DNA of 40,135 nucleotides from a virus: the IMG/VR virus record IMGVR_UViG_3300020472_000063, positions 1 to 40,135 of that record, one strand, 5' to 3'. A program made the position numbers and the translations under genes. How positions within the stretch are numbered: position 1 is the stretch's first letter; every line of letters starts with the position of its first letter. The notes below the pieces were generated by a model. The model was not told the DNA's origin, searched no databases, and worked only from the letters and a program-made list of their open reading frames with translations. Positions 28,646 to 37,357 of the stretch are shown piece after piece.

Positions 28646-31600
28646 TGTGTTTCCTATAAATCTTATCAGCGACCTTCTCTGAGCTTGCAACGCCTATTAG
28701 CTTTCCACTAGGTGAGTATACTCTTGTCTTGCCTGCTCGCTCAATAGCCTTATAACCATCACCACTTTCGCTGACTTTAGATTCACCAACTGTTTCTGGC
28801 ATATAAGTGAACAGGCTCAACCTTTCATCTTCTGTATGAAATTTTGGTTTCCTTACATAAACTGTATTCCCAAAAGAAATAGCTTCGGCTCCACCCTTAA
28901 CAGCTTTACCAGTTTTCCTGTCATAAAAATAAGAATGACGCTTAGGATTCATCCCTACTTGAATCCAATTCTCTCTTAATTCTTTTGATGATGGCAAAGC
29001 TCGGCTTTGTATAAGTTTACCTTCTGCGGTTGCCATTGTTGTTTTGTTTATTTTTCCAATTCCTATTTTTTCAGAAGTCTTTTGGCTTGTTATATTGAAA
29101 GTAAAATCTTCTACTCTAGAGAAAATATCATAACCTATAACCTTACCTAACTTACTTTTATTTTCTTTTTTGTGGTGAATTGTCACAGCGTAAACAGGCT
29201 TTTCTAATTCCCCTGATGCAACTTTAGAAACTGAATTATTATATGTTGGAATGTCTATTCTTAAACCAACTTCATAACCATCAGGATATTTCTGAGCCTC
29301 ACCAACTAAAGGAAATTTATCTTTAGACATAGTCGCTGATAACTTGTCTAGGTTCTCCTGAGTTAAATGAACATCATTTTCATTAGGGACATCAACTTCT
29401 TTATCTATCGGTCTTAAAATTTCAGTAGCTTGATCCCATTGCTGTCTGTTTATTTTTCCATCTAGTAGAGACTGAAGAAGTAATTCCGAAGTGGGGCCAA
29501 CAGGCTTGCCGTCCACCTCGGGCATATATATGCCCTTGTTATATTTGCCTCCCAGCTTTTCGTTTGCCTGTTTTCGCTTATCAAGCTCGGCTTTGATGCG
29601 TGCATCTTGACCCTTTTTTTGTGATGCCTTGAAACGTAGCATCCCTTTCTTGCCTTTAGGGGTGAAAGAATCTGCTCTTAACACAGGGTTCAAACCTTTG
29701 TCTTTATCACCCAGCACATTCTTCTGTAGGAACGGAATTACATATGAACTAGCGTAATCTCCATCTACTGTCTGGTGTTTTCCTCCTTCTATAATTTTTA
29801 AGTCTTTTTTAAGAAGATCAATGACGTTCACAAACCCTTTCGGATTCCCCAAAGACTCACCTTCTACAAGTAAGTCATAAGAAGTATGGGCAGGAGTGCC
29901 AGTTTCTTTGGGAGTTTTAATAGGGCTCCCTTTTTTAAATTGTATGATTTTAGTTACATCCCCCTGCCTCCAGCCATCCGACTCTTTCCTGTCTATTATA
30001 TCTGAAACTAAATCTTTCCAAAAGATAGCTTCTGACTTTGCAAACTTGTGATCTATTTTTAAATCTTTATCTCTTATGAGTTTGTTAAGCTGAGAGTTGC
30101 TTGGGGCAAGCTGCTTAAACAATGCACTCCTGTGAGGAAAAGGCATTTTCCTATATTTACTTTTTATATCATCTAGAGATTTTAATGGCTTAATGTTGTC
30201 AGCGGCTTTTTGAGCCCTGCTTTCTATTTCTTCATTAGATAGCCTTTCTTTGGCTGGAAGTTTTCTGTTGTCTGAGTTTAGCGTTGATATCTTTTGGCTG
30301 TAGGCAGTTTTTCTAATTGATGCATTTGCATTTTTAAGCAAGTGAGGAAATAACTTTTTATAAGGAATGCTGTTACTTATTTCATATGATATCTCGTCAA
30401 GCATCATTGCTGCAAAATCAGCGTTACCGCTAACAGCCTCTTCTTTCATTAACAAAACAATACCGATTCCATCGGTTGAATTGATGGCTTTCTCAAGGCC
30501 CGTAGCAACACCTCCCCCATCCACAGCCCAAGCGACTCTCCCCATGTTGTCCACTATATCGGGGTGATCAGAACCTCCGCGAAGGTTGTAAACCTTTCCG
30601 CTACGAGTAGTGTGAGTGCCTACTTTCATCCTGTCAGCAAACATGAAGAAAGCCTTCTTGCCTTTTATAGCTTTTGGATCAACAAACTTTTGATCTATAA
30701 GCTCGGGCATGAACTTAAAGGAATCTGTAATTTCTACAGTCTCTGTTGATACATTGCCGTCCCTTGCTTGATCCATATCAACCAAAGATTTAGGCATCTC
30801 GTCTGGCATGAAGTTAACCTTGTTTAATTTGTAAGATGTTTCTGAGAATGGGAAACGCCTAAATGAATTATCAAGATTAAGACTAGCCATTCTATCCAAT
30901 CTAAAGCTACGGATTAAAAACTCTTTTTCTGCTACATTTAATAAAGCTAAAGGGTTCATTCCCTTTCTGCCTCTGGCTCCAATAAACTCATTCATTATGT
31001 TTCGTTTAGTTTCACCAAATAAACTTGCAGAAGGAGTAGGCTCGGGCAGGGCTAAGTTTGTTAGATAGCCTTGTATGTCTCTGTAAAAATCAACATCTGA
31101 ATCCCAATGTTCTAACCATTCTTTTTTTCCTTTCTTCCAATCTTGAAACTTTCTATCTAATGCGGAAATGTCCAAGGCTCTTGCATAAAAATTACCGTCA
31201 CTACTAACAAGAATATTATAAGGAACAACATTTCTTCTAGCTAATTTAATACTGGCATAGCTTCCTTTACGAAGTGCTGCCCAATACTCAATATCAAATA
31301 TTCTTCCATCACCAAGAGATTCGTGAAGTGTTCCTAGAAATTCTTTTATGCTTGGGTGAATATCTGATTTATATATTTCTTTTAATTGAGCTTCACTAAA
31401 TTTTAATCCGCTGTAAACAGTGTTACCTTTTTCATCAACAGTCTTTCTTACATGAGATGATTCTCCAGTGTCTGGTACTTTATCAATTGCATCAATAATT
31501 TTAGCTGATGTTTCAGCCTCAACAACAGCAGCTTGTTTTGGGGTTAATGTTTTTAATCTTCCTTTTTTATCAGTAACAAATATCTCCTCTAATGCAGAAC

Positions 31601-33794
31601 CTTTTACTGTGTCTCGTAACCTAGACATTTCTTGTTGGGAAAGGTTCCTAGTGCGAATTACATTTTTTGATAATTTATTATCTATATGGTGAGCATCTCT
31701 TATTGCCCTTTTTCCTCTAACCATGTCACGCATGATTGCTTGGACAACAGGGGAGCCATGCTTTAAAGGATTGCCAGCAACATCCTTAAAAACCATTGAG
31801 CCTATTGATTCTCCAGTTGTTCCAAACTTAACACCAAAAACATTCTGCAAAGCGTTTTGCATTTTCCCAAAAGTGCTGTCTGCGTCTGCAAGCAACAACC
31901 TATCAAGGGCTCTTCTTGTTAATGAATCAAATCCTTTACCAGCAAGCAAAGAGTCTCTTTTTCCTCCAGTTAGCAATGCAGCAAACCATTCAGCAGAAAG
32001 TTCTTCTACAGTTTTGTTAACCCAATCTTTTCTAAACTCTGCTTTATTCGCATCTGAAAATTTGTTCATGTATTGAACAGCAAGTTTTGTTAGGTCTTTC
32101 TTTGTAAGAATACCTTCTCTAATTGTTTTTCCACCAGCACCTTCTATTCCTACAATTTCATTTTTAAGTCTCTGGAAGTAAGCATCCATTCCATCAAGAT
32201 TTTTAATTGCATGAAAAGATTCGTGTGCGAGTGTGTAAGCTCCTTTTTGGTAATCAGTGTTAATTGCAATAGCAGGCTTATCTCCTTGAATGTATTGGAT
32301 GCCTCTTGCTCTTTGTCCTCCTGTTAATTTTAAGAAGTCATCACCTTTTAAGAATTGTACTGCAACATCCTGCTTTGAGTTTCCTATAATAAGATTGTGC
32401 AAATCCATAACAAGAGCAGCTTGTTCAAGGTCACCCCCTGTCATTTTAACAATGCCTTGTCTTTCTAATTCTGGCCTGCTTTCTAAAAACTTTCTAAACT
32501 CATTTTGAATTGCTGACTTTCTTTGAATCCCAGAAAGTTTTCTGAATCCATGCCCAGCTAATCCACCCGCTACACCAAATGCGGCTCCACCAGAAAGACC
32601 TCCAGCGGCTCCTTCTTCTCTGGCTGTAAGATAACCTAACCCTCCTCCAACTGCTCCACCTTCAATTGCACCTCTTGTAGCGGCTCCTGCTGTGCTTAAA
32701 ACACTATCACCCCCAAGGATTGATGCTGTTCTTGAAACACCTCTAGTTAGTCTTGATTTATTTGGATCAGCAGCCAACCCTGCAAACAATCCCATCCTTG
32801 ATGGTTGTCCTGCTATTTGTTCACCTACCCCTTGTATAATATCCCCTGCTGCTTCTGCAACCTTGGCTCCTCCATAAGCAACCCCTGCTGCTTGAGCAGT
32901 TGGATTAACTACTGCTGCCCCTAATCCAGTTGCACCTAGTCCTACTTGCACAGTTCCTTTAGGTGTGTCTGGTAAGGTTTTAGCAATTCCTTCAGAGACT
33001 ACTTCTGTGATTTTTTCAATTGGTCTTGAGACAAGTTTTGATCCAGCTTTTAATCCTTTCCCTGCACCAGTCGCTCCAACAGAAGCTGCTTTTGCAAGTC
33101 CTTTTGCTACTGTGCCAGAACCAAAAGAAACAAATAATGAGGGGTCTAAAACAAGACCTAAAGCAGAAGCTGCTTTTCTATTAACTTTAAACTCTTCAGA
33201 TAAAAGCTGCTCTTCTCCTTGTTCTAGTCTATACGTTTGTTGTGCAAAATCTCTAGCCTCCAACCACTGTTTGTAACCTGAACCGTCTTGCTCTTCATTA
33301 AGAAATTCACCAAGTAATTTTTTGCCTTTAAAGAAAAGACTGTTTGGGTCAGCAGACTGAGTTGCCATTCCTGTTAACCCTCTATAGCCTTGAAGTCCTC
33401 CCTCAACAACAGTTGCTGCCATATTAGCATCTTCATCCCAGCTAAACCCTTGAGCAACCATATTGCCAATGTGAGCAATAGCAGCCTTTCCTGTTTCAGC
33501 CCAATCCACATCAGGATCATGTTTCTTGAATTGTTCAAACTCAGATTCTGGAGGTCTGTATTCTGGGATAGTTGCTGCTAAGGTGTAAACTTCTTTAGGT
33601 GTTAATTTTATATTATTAGAAGAGTATTCCTCGTTTTCATTTGCTAACTCAAGAAATTCTTTTTTAAGATTTTCATCAGAGGCAACATATGCAGGGAATT
33701 TTTTAGAGAAATCGACGAACAATTTATTATCGTCAACATCTTTATATGAAGGGAATTTTTCCCTTATGTCAGAGAGATACTTTTCTTTTTCCAT
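28614..33794 (-). CDS. 1,726-residue internal virion/ejection protein with metallopeptidase motif
   Basis: Largest gene of the genome. N-terminus (residues 1-60) has a repeated 'fpsY..v.dn.l...F..kfP.y' pattern also seen in other phage ejection proteins. Residues about 280-430 are a Gly/Ala-rich hydrophobic zone that might insert in membranes. HESFH at 524-528 in AYTLAHESFHAIKN is an HExxH zinc-peptidase motif. The last 250 residues include ENWIQVGMNPKRHSYFYDRK and KAVKGGAEAISFGNTVYVRK, a signature of large polyvalent phage proteins. Its place after two other internal virion-type genes suggests it is packaged and injected. The role as both peptidase and translocation protein is inferred. Confidence 0.75.
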   Translation of the reverse strand: MEKEKYLSDIREKFPSYKDVDDNKLFVDFSKKFPAYVASDENLKKEFLELANENEEYSSNNIKLTPKEVYTLAATIPEYRPPESEFEQFKKHDPDVDWAETGKAAIAHIGNMVAQGFSWDEDANMAATVVEGGLQGYRGLTGMATQSADPNSLFFKGKKLLGEFLNEEQDGSGYKQWLEARDFAQQTYRLEQGEEQLLSEEFKVNRKAASALGLVLDPSLFVSFGSGTVAKGLAKAASVGATGAGKGLKAGSKLVSRPIEKITEVVSEGIAKTLPDTPKGTVQVGLGATGLGAAVVNPTAQAAGVAYGGAKVAEAAGDIIQGVGEQIAGQPSRMGLFAGLAADPNKSRLTRGVSRTASILGGDSVLSTAGAATRGAIEGGAVGGGLGYLTAREEGAAGGLSGGAAFGVAGGLAGHGFRKLSGIQRKSAIQNEFRKFLESRPELERQGIVKMTGGDLEQAALVMDLHNLIIGNSKQDVAVQFLKGDDFLKLTGGQRARGIQYIQGDKPAIAINTDYQKGAYTLAHESFHAIKNLDGMDAYFQRLKNEIVGIEGAGGKTIREGILTKKDLTKLAVQYMNKFSDANKAEFRKDWVNKTVEELSAEWFAALLTGGKRDSLLAGKGFDSLTRRALDRLLLADADSTFGKMQNALQNVFGVKFGTTGESIGSMVFKDVAGNPLKHGSPVVQAIMRDMVRGKRAIRDAHHIDNKLSKNVIRTRNLSQQEMSRLRDTVKGSALEEIFVTDKKGRLKTLTPKQAAVVEAETSAKIIDAIDKVPDTGESSHVRKTVDEKGNTVYSGLKFSEAQLKEIYKSDIHPSIKEFLGTLHESLGDGRIFDIEYWAALRKGSYASIKLARRNVVPYNILVSSDGNFYARALDISALDRKFQDWKKGKKEWLEHWDSDVDFYRDIQGYLTNLALPEPTPSASLFGETKRNIMNEFIGARGRKGMNPLALLNVAEKEFLIRSFRLDRMASLNLDNSFRRFPFSETSYKLNKVNFMPDEMPKSLVDMDQARDGNVSTETVEITDSFKFMPELIDQKFVDPKAIKGKKAFFMFADRMKVGTHTTRSGKVYNLRGGSDHPDIVDNMGRVAWAVDGGGVATGLEKAINSTDGIGIVLLMKEEAVSGNADFAAMMLDEISYEISNSIPYKKLFPHLLKNANASIRKTAYSQKISTLNSDNRKLPAKERLSNEEIESRAQKAADNIKPLKSLDDIKSKYRKMPFPHRSALFKQLAPSNSQLNKLIRDKDLKIDHKFAKSEAIFWKDLVSDIIDRKESDGWRQGDVTKIIQFKKGSPIKTPKETGTPAHTSYDLLVEGESLGNPKGFVNVIDLLKKDLKIIEGGKHQTVDGDYASSYVIPFLQKNVLGDKDKGLNPVLRADSFTPKGKKGMLRFKASQKKGQDARIKAELDKRKQANEKLGGKYNKGIYMPEVDGKPVGPTSELLLQSLLDGKINRQQWDQATEILRPIDKEVDVPNENDVHLTQENLDKLSATMSKDKFPLVGEAQKYPDGYEVGLRIDIPTYNNSVSKVASGELEKPVYAVTIHHKKENKSKLGKVIGYDIFSRVEDFTFNITSQKTSEKIGIGKINKTTMATAEGKLIQSRALPSSKELRENWIQVGMNPKRHSYFYDRKTGKAVKGGAEAISFGNTVYVRKPKFHTEDERLSLFTYMPETVGESKVSESGDGYKAIERAGKTRVYSPSGKLIGVASSEKVADKIYRKHSGIRTNNIRK

Positions 33795-35713
33795 TAATAC
33801 GACAAGGGGTTAGTCGGTGATTCTTCTTTACTGGGATTCTTTGCATCATAATCCCATAAGCCAATAGATTCACCATGATATTTAATTTTTTTATCAACCA
33901 AATCTCCTAGAGTTTCAAACCTCTTAATAGTAGCTGAATCAAGTCGGAAAAAATCACTTGGATTTGGTAGAGCGTTAGCCAACATCTTTTGCTCAATGTC
34001 ACTCATAGCCCCCGGCCCTATTAATAATGGTCGGAGCTTTCCTTTCATTGTTGCTATTCTAGTTTCAACATCAGCCCTAAAAGCTCTATCAGTTAATCTT
34101 TGTTCAAAGAACGATGCGTCCTTTGTCATTTCCATTAGATATTTTGCGTCTGCAATTATTGCCTTAGCATTAGCTGCTGCTGTATTAAACTCTTTTGCCT
34201 GACCTTCGCTTGGAGCATTTTCATTTTTCAATGTTAAGTCACTATATTCTCCAGCTATTTTTCCTGCTGTTGGAATATAAGTTGGAAGGTTCTTAGGGTT
34301 TTCATACGTCAATGTTACTTTGCCAGTTGCTCCATCAACAGAGCGGGATTTAACTCTCCAGCCTTGAGGAGTGTTTTCTTTGCCTTTGTTATAAGTTCTA
34401 ACAAAAGAACCTTTTACATTGTACCCAATTTGATCTCCATCAGAGGTAATAACTTCTGTAGCAATTTCTTTTAGCTTTGGATATTTTTCGCTAATCATGT
34501 CTATTGCTTTCTTTCTATCTTCTGGAGTTAAATCGTAATCAGCTAAAGCACCGATTAACTTCTCTCTTCTTTCAACAGGAGTATCCCCTTCATCTTCTAA
34601 GAATCTTCCGCTTACTTGTTTTTCTCCTAGTCGATCTCCTTCTGCCATCACCCTGTTGTCTATAGCATTTAAATAATCTTCATCTCTTTTTTCCCGATAA
34701 TAATTTTCATCTGCTGCTAAGTTAGCGGCAACTTTAGAGGAGTCATAACTAACAACTGGTTCTTGTTCTACTCCTTCAATTACTAAAGGAGGCAAGTATT
34801 CATTTGTTTCTATTTCTTTCTCTAGATATTGCTTTCTTTCTAAAGCCCTATCTAGCTTCCTGCTCAACTCTCTGCTTTTTTGAAAACCAGCATCATCATA
34901 ACCAAGCAGGATTCCTGCACCTTCCGCTTCTTGAGCTAGGTTAGCTATTTTAGATTTAATTGTACCTACAACCCCTTCTCCTTGAGGAATAGGTTCAACA
35001 TAACCGAGATTGCCCCATGCTTTGTGAGCTTCTAATTCTTTTTTAGCATCTTCGTATTCTCCTCCATATATTTTTAATTGTTCATTAAGCCATCTTTCAG
35101 ATTTCTTTTGGCTCATTGGTTTAGAAGTTGGCGGCATTGGTGGCATTTCTGTAATTATTTTTTCAACATCTTTTTCCATTTCCAAAGTTGCTGGGCCATA
35201 TTCTCTATCAATATTAGGAAGCTCGCTGTAACTAGGAATAACAGGATCACCTAATTGTCTTTGAGCAGGATCAAGTAAATAAGCTGGAACATTTTTAAAC
35301 TCACCAAAAGAAGGATCAGCAAACCCCTCTTCCATTGTTGGCTTATCTTTGTGAAACTTCATTAAGCCTGCTTGACTTTTTCCAGCCCTTTCAGCCGCTT
35401 CTGTTTGTTGTTGCAGTATTCTTTTTTGAAGTTGCAGTTTCTCCATCTTCTCATCTGTTTCATACTCTGAAATAATTCCTTGAAGTTCACGGGTTCCCAT
35501 GTCTCCAACGTTCTCCAGTTTTTTCAGCATAGCTTCTTCGTTTGAAGATAGCTTTTCACCTTTAGCTTTTTTCTCTTTTAACTGTCCTCCGTAAGCCATT
35601 GCCTCACCAGAAAGAAGTTCACGCCTTTCTCTTCCTGCTGTGTAATTCTGGAACCCTTGCCCTATGTTTGAACCAAAGGACGACAACCCTGCTGCTAATG
35701 CTTGACTACTCAT
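33794..35713 (-). CDS. Internal virion protein (639 residues)
   Basis: AGGAGG lies 10 bases before ATG 35713, a strong SD. The N-terminus (SSQALAAGLSSFGSNIGQGF) may be a membrane-active or packaging helix. A long charged coiled coil follows (residues 30-110, GGQLKEKKAKGEKLSSNEEA and beyond), then a helical, Pro-containing body and a C-terminal strand/helix domain with 'ITYENPKNLPTYIPTAGKIA'-type sequence. Coiled-coil internal proteins of this size form the ejectosome core in podoviruses (T7 gp15-like role). It overlaps the start of the giant gene as TAATG. Confidence 0.6.
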   Translation of the reverse strand: MSSQALAAGLSSFGSNIGQGFQNYTAGRERRELLSGEAMAYGGQLKEKKAKGEKLSSNEEAMLKKLENVGDMGTRELQGIISEYETDEKMEKLQLQKRILQQQTEAAERAGKSQAGLMKFHKDKPTMEEGFADPSFGEFKNVPAYLLDPAQRQLGDPVIPSYSELPNIDREYGPATLEMEKDVEKIITEMPPMPPTSKPMSQKKSERWLNEQLKIYGGEYEDAKKELEAHKAWGNLGYVEPIPQGEGVVGTIKSKIANLAQEAEGAGILLGYDDAGFQKSRELSRKLDRALERKQYLEKEIETNEYLPPLVIEGVEQEPVVSYDSSKVAANLAADENYYREKRDEDYLNAIDNRVMAEGDRLGEKQVSGRFLEDEGDTPVERREKLIGALADYDLTPEDRKKAIDMISEKYPKLKEIATEVITSDGDQIGYNVKGSFVRTYNKGKENTPQGWRVKSRSVDGATGKVTLTYENPKNLPTYIPTAGKIAGEYSDLTLKNENAPSEGQAKEFNTAAANAKAIIADAKYLMEMTKDASFFEQRLTDRAFRADVETRIATMKGKLRPLLIGPGAMSDIEQKMLANALPNPSDFFRLDSATIKRFETLGDLVDKKIKYHGESIGLWDYDAKNPSKEESPTNPLSY

Positions 35714-35735
35714 TTTATATTAACCTCCTAATGCT

Positions 35736-36587
35736 TTAACTAAATAATTTTGAAAATCCCCCTGCTGTTCCCGCTCCCGAAATTAAGCCCCCACCAAGAC
35801 CTCCTAACGCACCCATCGCACCTCCAAACATTGCGGCATTCATATTGGCATTATGCTGTTTTGCCTGCATAGCCATGTTTGCATTCTGTCCATGCAATTG
35901 TCCCGCATAGCCACTCTCAGGGTTAAATACGTTACCTCCTCTGTAACTTCCTGCCTGCCCTAGAGCAGCAGCAGGATTGTAAGCTCTTGATGACCTACCA
36001 AGCACAGCCATCATTGGGTCTGCTGTGAGGCTACTAGAGAGCCCTAGTTGCCCTTGAGCGAATTGCTGCCTGCCTCTCCTGCGATCCTCCATAGCGTTCA
36101 TCTCAGCTAATGTTTCCATCGCTTGGTCGTTTATGCCAAAACCAAATCCACGAGCACTCTGGCCCCCTCTCACGCTCTCTCTAAGGGCTCTTTGCTGGAA
36201 TGGGGTGAGCTTACCCCCTAGAGCTAATTCGTCCATTGCTTGACGGTTAAGCTCCTTCTTCATGGCAGTTTCCTCTGGTGATGCCCCTTCAAGAGCACTA
36301 ACCATTCTACCCCCATATTTCTCTATCGCCTCTACATCACCTAGCCTAGCTTGTTCAGTAGCGGCTCTGTCCATCTCTGCCATGCGTGGATATATCTCGT
36401 TCTGATATAAATCCATCACTTGCGGAGTTAGATTCTTCGCTATGTTGAATTGCATTTCAGCATACTTAGGCTGATATTCTGCCTCTTTGCCGTAAAGCTG
36501 ATCTGCGTACTTTAATTGAGTTTGGAGGTTCTTTTCGTACTCTCCAGCGTAATCTCTTTTTTCGCTACTAATTTTTGTTGATCCCAT
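35736..36587 (-). CDS. Internal virion/structural protein (283 residues)
   Basis: The N-terminal 130 residues are helical with Tyr/Gln/Glu-rich repeats (YAGEYEKNLQTQLKYADQLY, EYQPKYAEMQFNIAKNLTPQ). The central part is basic and Gly-rich (LRESVRGGQSARGFGFG). The C-terminus is a hydrophobic Gly/Ala stretch (FGGAMGALGGLGGGLISGAG) that may span or insert in a membrane. Such a layout fits small ejection proteins that open a channel for the genome. It precedes the 639- and 1,726-residue proteins, an order similar to podoviral ejection operons. Confidence 0.65.
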   Translation of the reverse strand: MGSTKISSEKRDYAGEYEKNLQTQLKYADQLYGKEAEYQPKYAEMQFNIAKNLTPQVMDLYQNEIYPRMAEMDRAATEQARLGDVEAIEKYGGRMVSALEGASPEETAMKKELNRQAMDELALGGKLTPFQQRALRESVRGGQSARGFGFGINDQAMETLAEMNAMEDRRRGRQQFAQGQLGLSSSLTADPMMAVLGRSSRAYNPAAALGQAGSYRGGNVFNPESGYAGQLHGQNANMAMQAKQHNANMNAAMFGGAMGALGGLGGGLISGAGTAGGFSKLFS

Positions 36588-36940
36588 TATTCTACCTTAT
36601 CTTTATACGTTTCCCATTTATAATAATTTAATTCTTTTTTATCAGATTTGTTTTTGTGCCAGCAAACCCATTCAAGCGGGAAAGGAGCGATATCAAGAAA
36701 CCTCCGCAAAGAGTTCTTTCCCGATGCAAGATGTACAAACCAAGTATCGGCATCACTAAAACTAAAACTATAGTCGAGTACGAATCCATCGTCTTCTTTT
36801 CTAATTGGCCGCCCCATTATAAAAAAGTCTCCACCGCTGTAAACATAACCTTTTGAAAGATAAAAGGCTAAATCCTCCCCGAATGATCGAGTAGAATCTT
36901 TGTCATACAACTTCTGAGCCTCTTCTATAGGGTTAATCAC
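36587..36940 (-). CDS. Small protein in ejection/tail operon, unknown
   Basis: This encodes 117 residues. Strand-rich and aromatic (LAFYLSKGYVYSGGDFFIMG, FVLDYSFSFSDADTWFVHLA), with an acidic to basic C-terminus. APFPLEWVCWHKN contains a conserved-looking Trp-Cys-Trp-His run. It overlaps the upstream gene by 4 bases and the next by one base. Similar small proteins of unknown role accompany fibre genes in other phages. Confidence 0.5.
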   Translation of the reverse strand: MINPIEEAQKLYDKDSTRSFGEDLAFYLSKGYVYSGGDFFIMGRPIRKEDDGFVLDYSFSFSDADTWFVHLASGKNSLRRFLDIAPFPLEWVCWHKNKSDKKELNYYKWETYKDKVE

Positions 36941-37356
36941 TCTTCGCTAGTGTCTTCCTCCTCATCAACATCCTCAACAACAGGATCAGGGGTTGGTTCT
37001 GGTGTAACTGGTTCTGGTGTTGGTTCTACAGTTGTATCCAAAGTCACTTCAGGTGCTTCAAAGTTTTGAGCATTAATCGGTTGCTTTGACTGACTAACTA
37101 ATTGAGCGTCCAAGCTACTCCACCAGTTTTGATCTGCTGCAAATTGATTAACTATTTCTGAAGATTTCTCAGCAGTTAAATCATTTAGCATAAGCATAGT
37201 GCCTTCTTCTGGTTTCCAGATTCCGTCAATGTACGCAGAGTTACCCTCACCGTCTTCAGCAGTAAGGCCGATTACTAATTCACAGCAGCACAATTTGTTG
37301 TCTGCTAAACAGCGAGGTTCAAAGCGAACCAAGCGATATGTGTTATTATTTGCCAT
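36937..37356 (-). CDS. Small virion-module protein with Pro/Glu tail, unknown
   Basis: This encodes 139 residues. The first 60 are strand-like with CCCE cysteines (YRLVRFEPRCLADNKLCCCE), then a helical part, then a repetitive acidic tail from residue 100 (VEPTPEPVTPEPTPDPVVED and an Asp/Glu end). Extended Pro/Glu tails are typical of linkers in virion proteins or chaperones. Lies one base after the fibre gene and may help fibre assembly or attachment (inference). Confidence 0.5.
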   Translation of the reverse strand: MANNNTYRLVRFEPRCLADNKLCCCELVIGLTAEDGEGNSAYIDGIWKPEEGTMLMLNDLTAEKSSEIVNQFAADQNWWSSLDAQLVSQSKQPINAQNFEAPEVTLDTTVEPTPEPVTPEPTPDPVVEDVDEEEDTSEE

Positions 37357-37357
37357 A

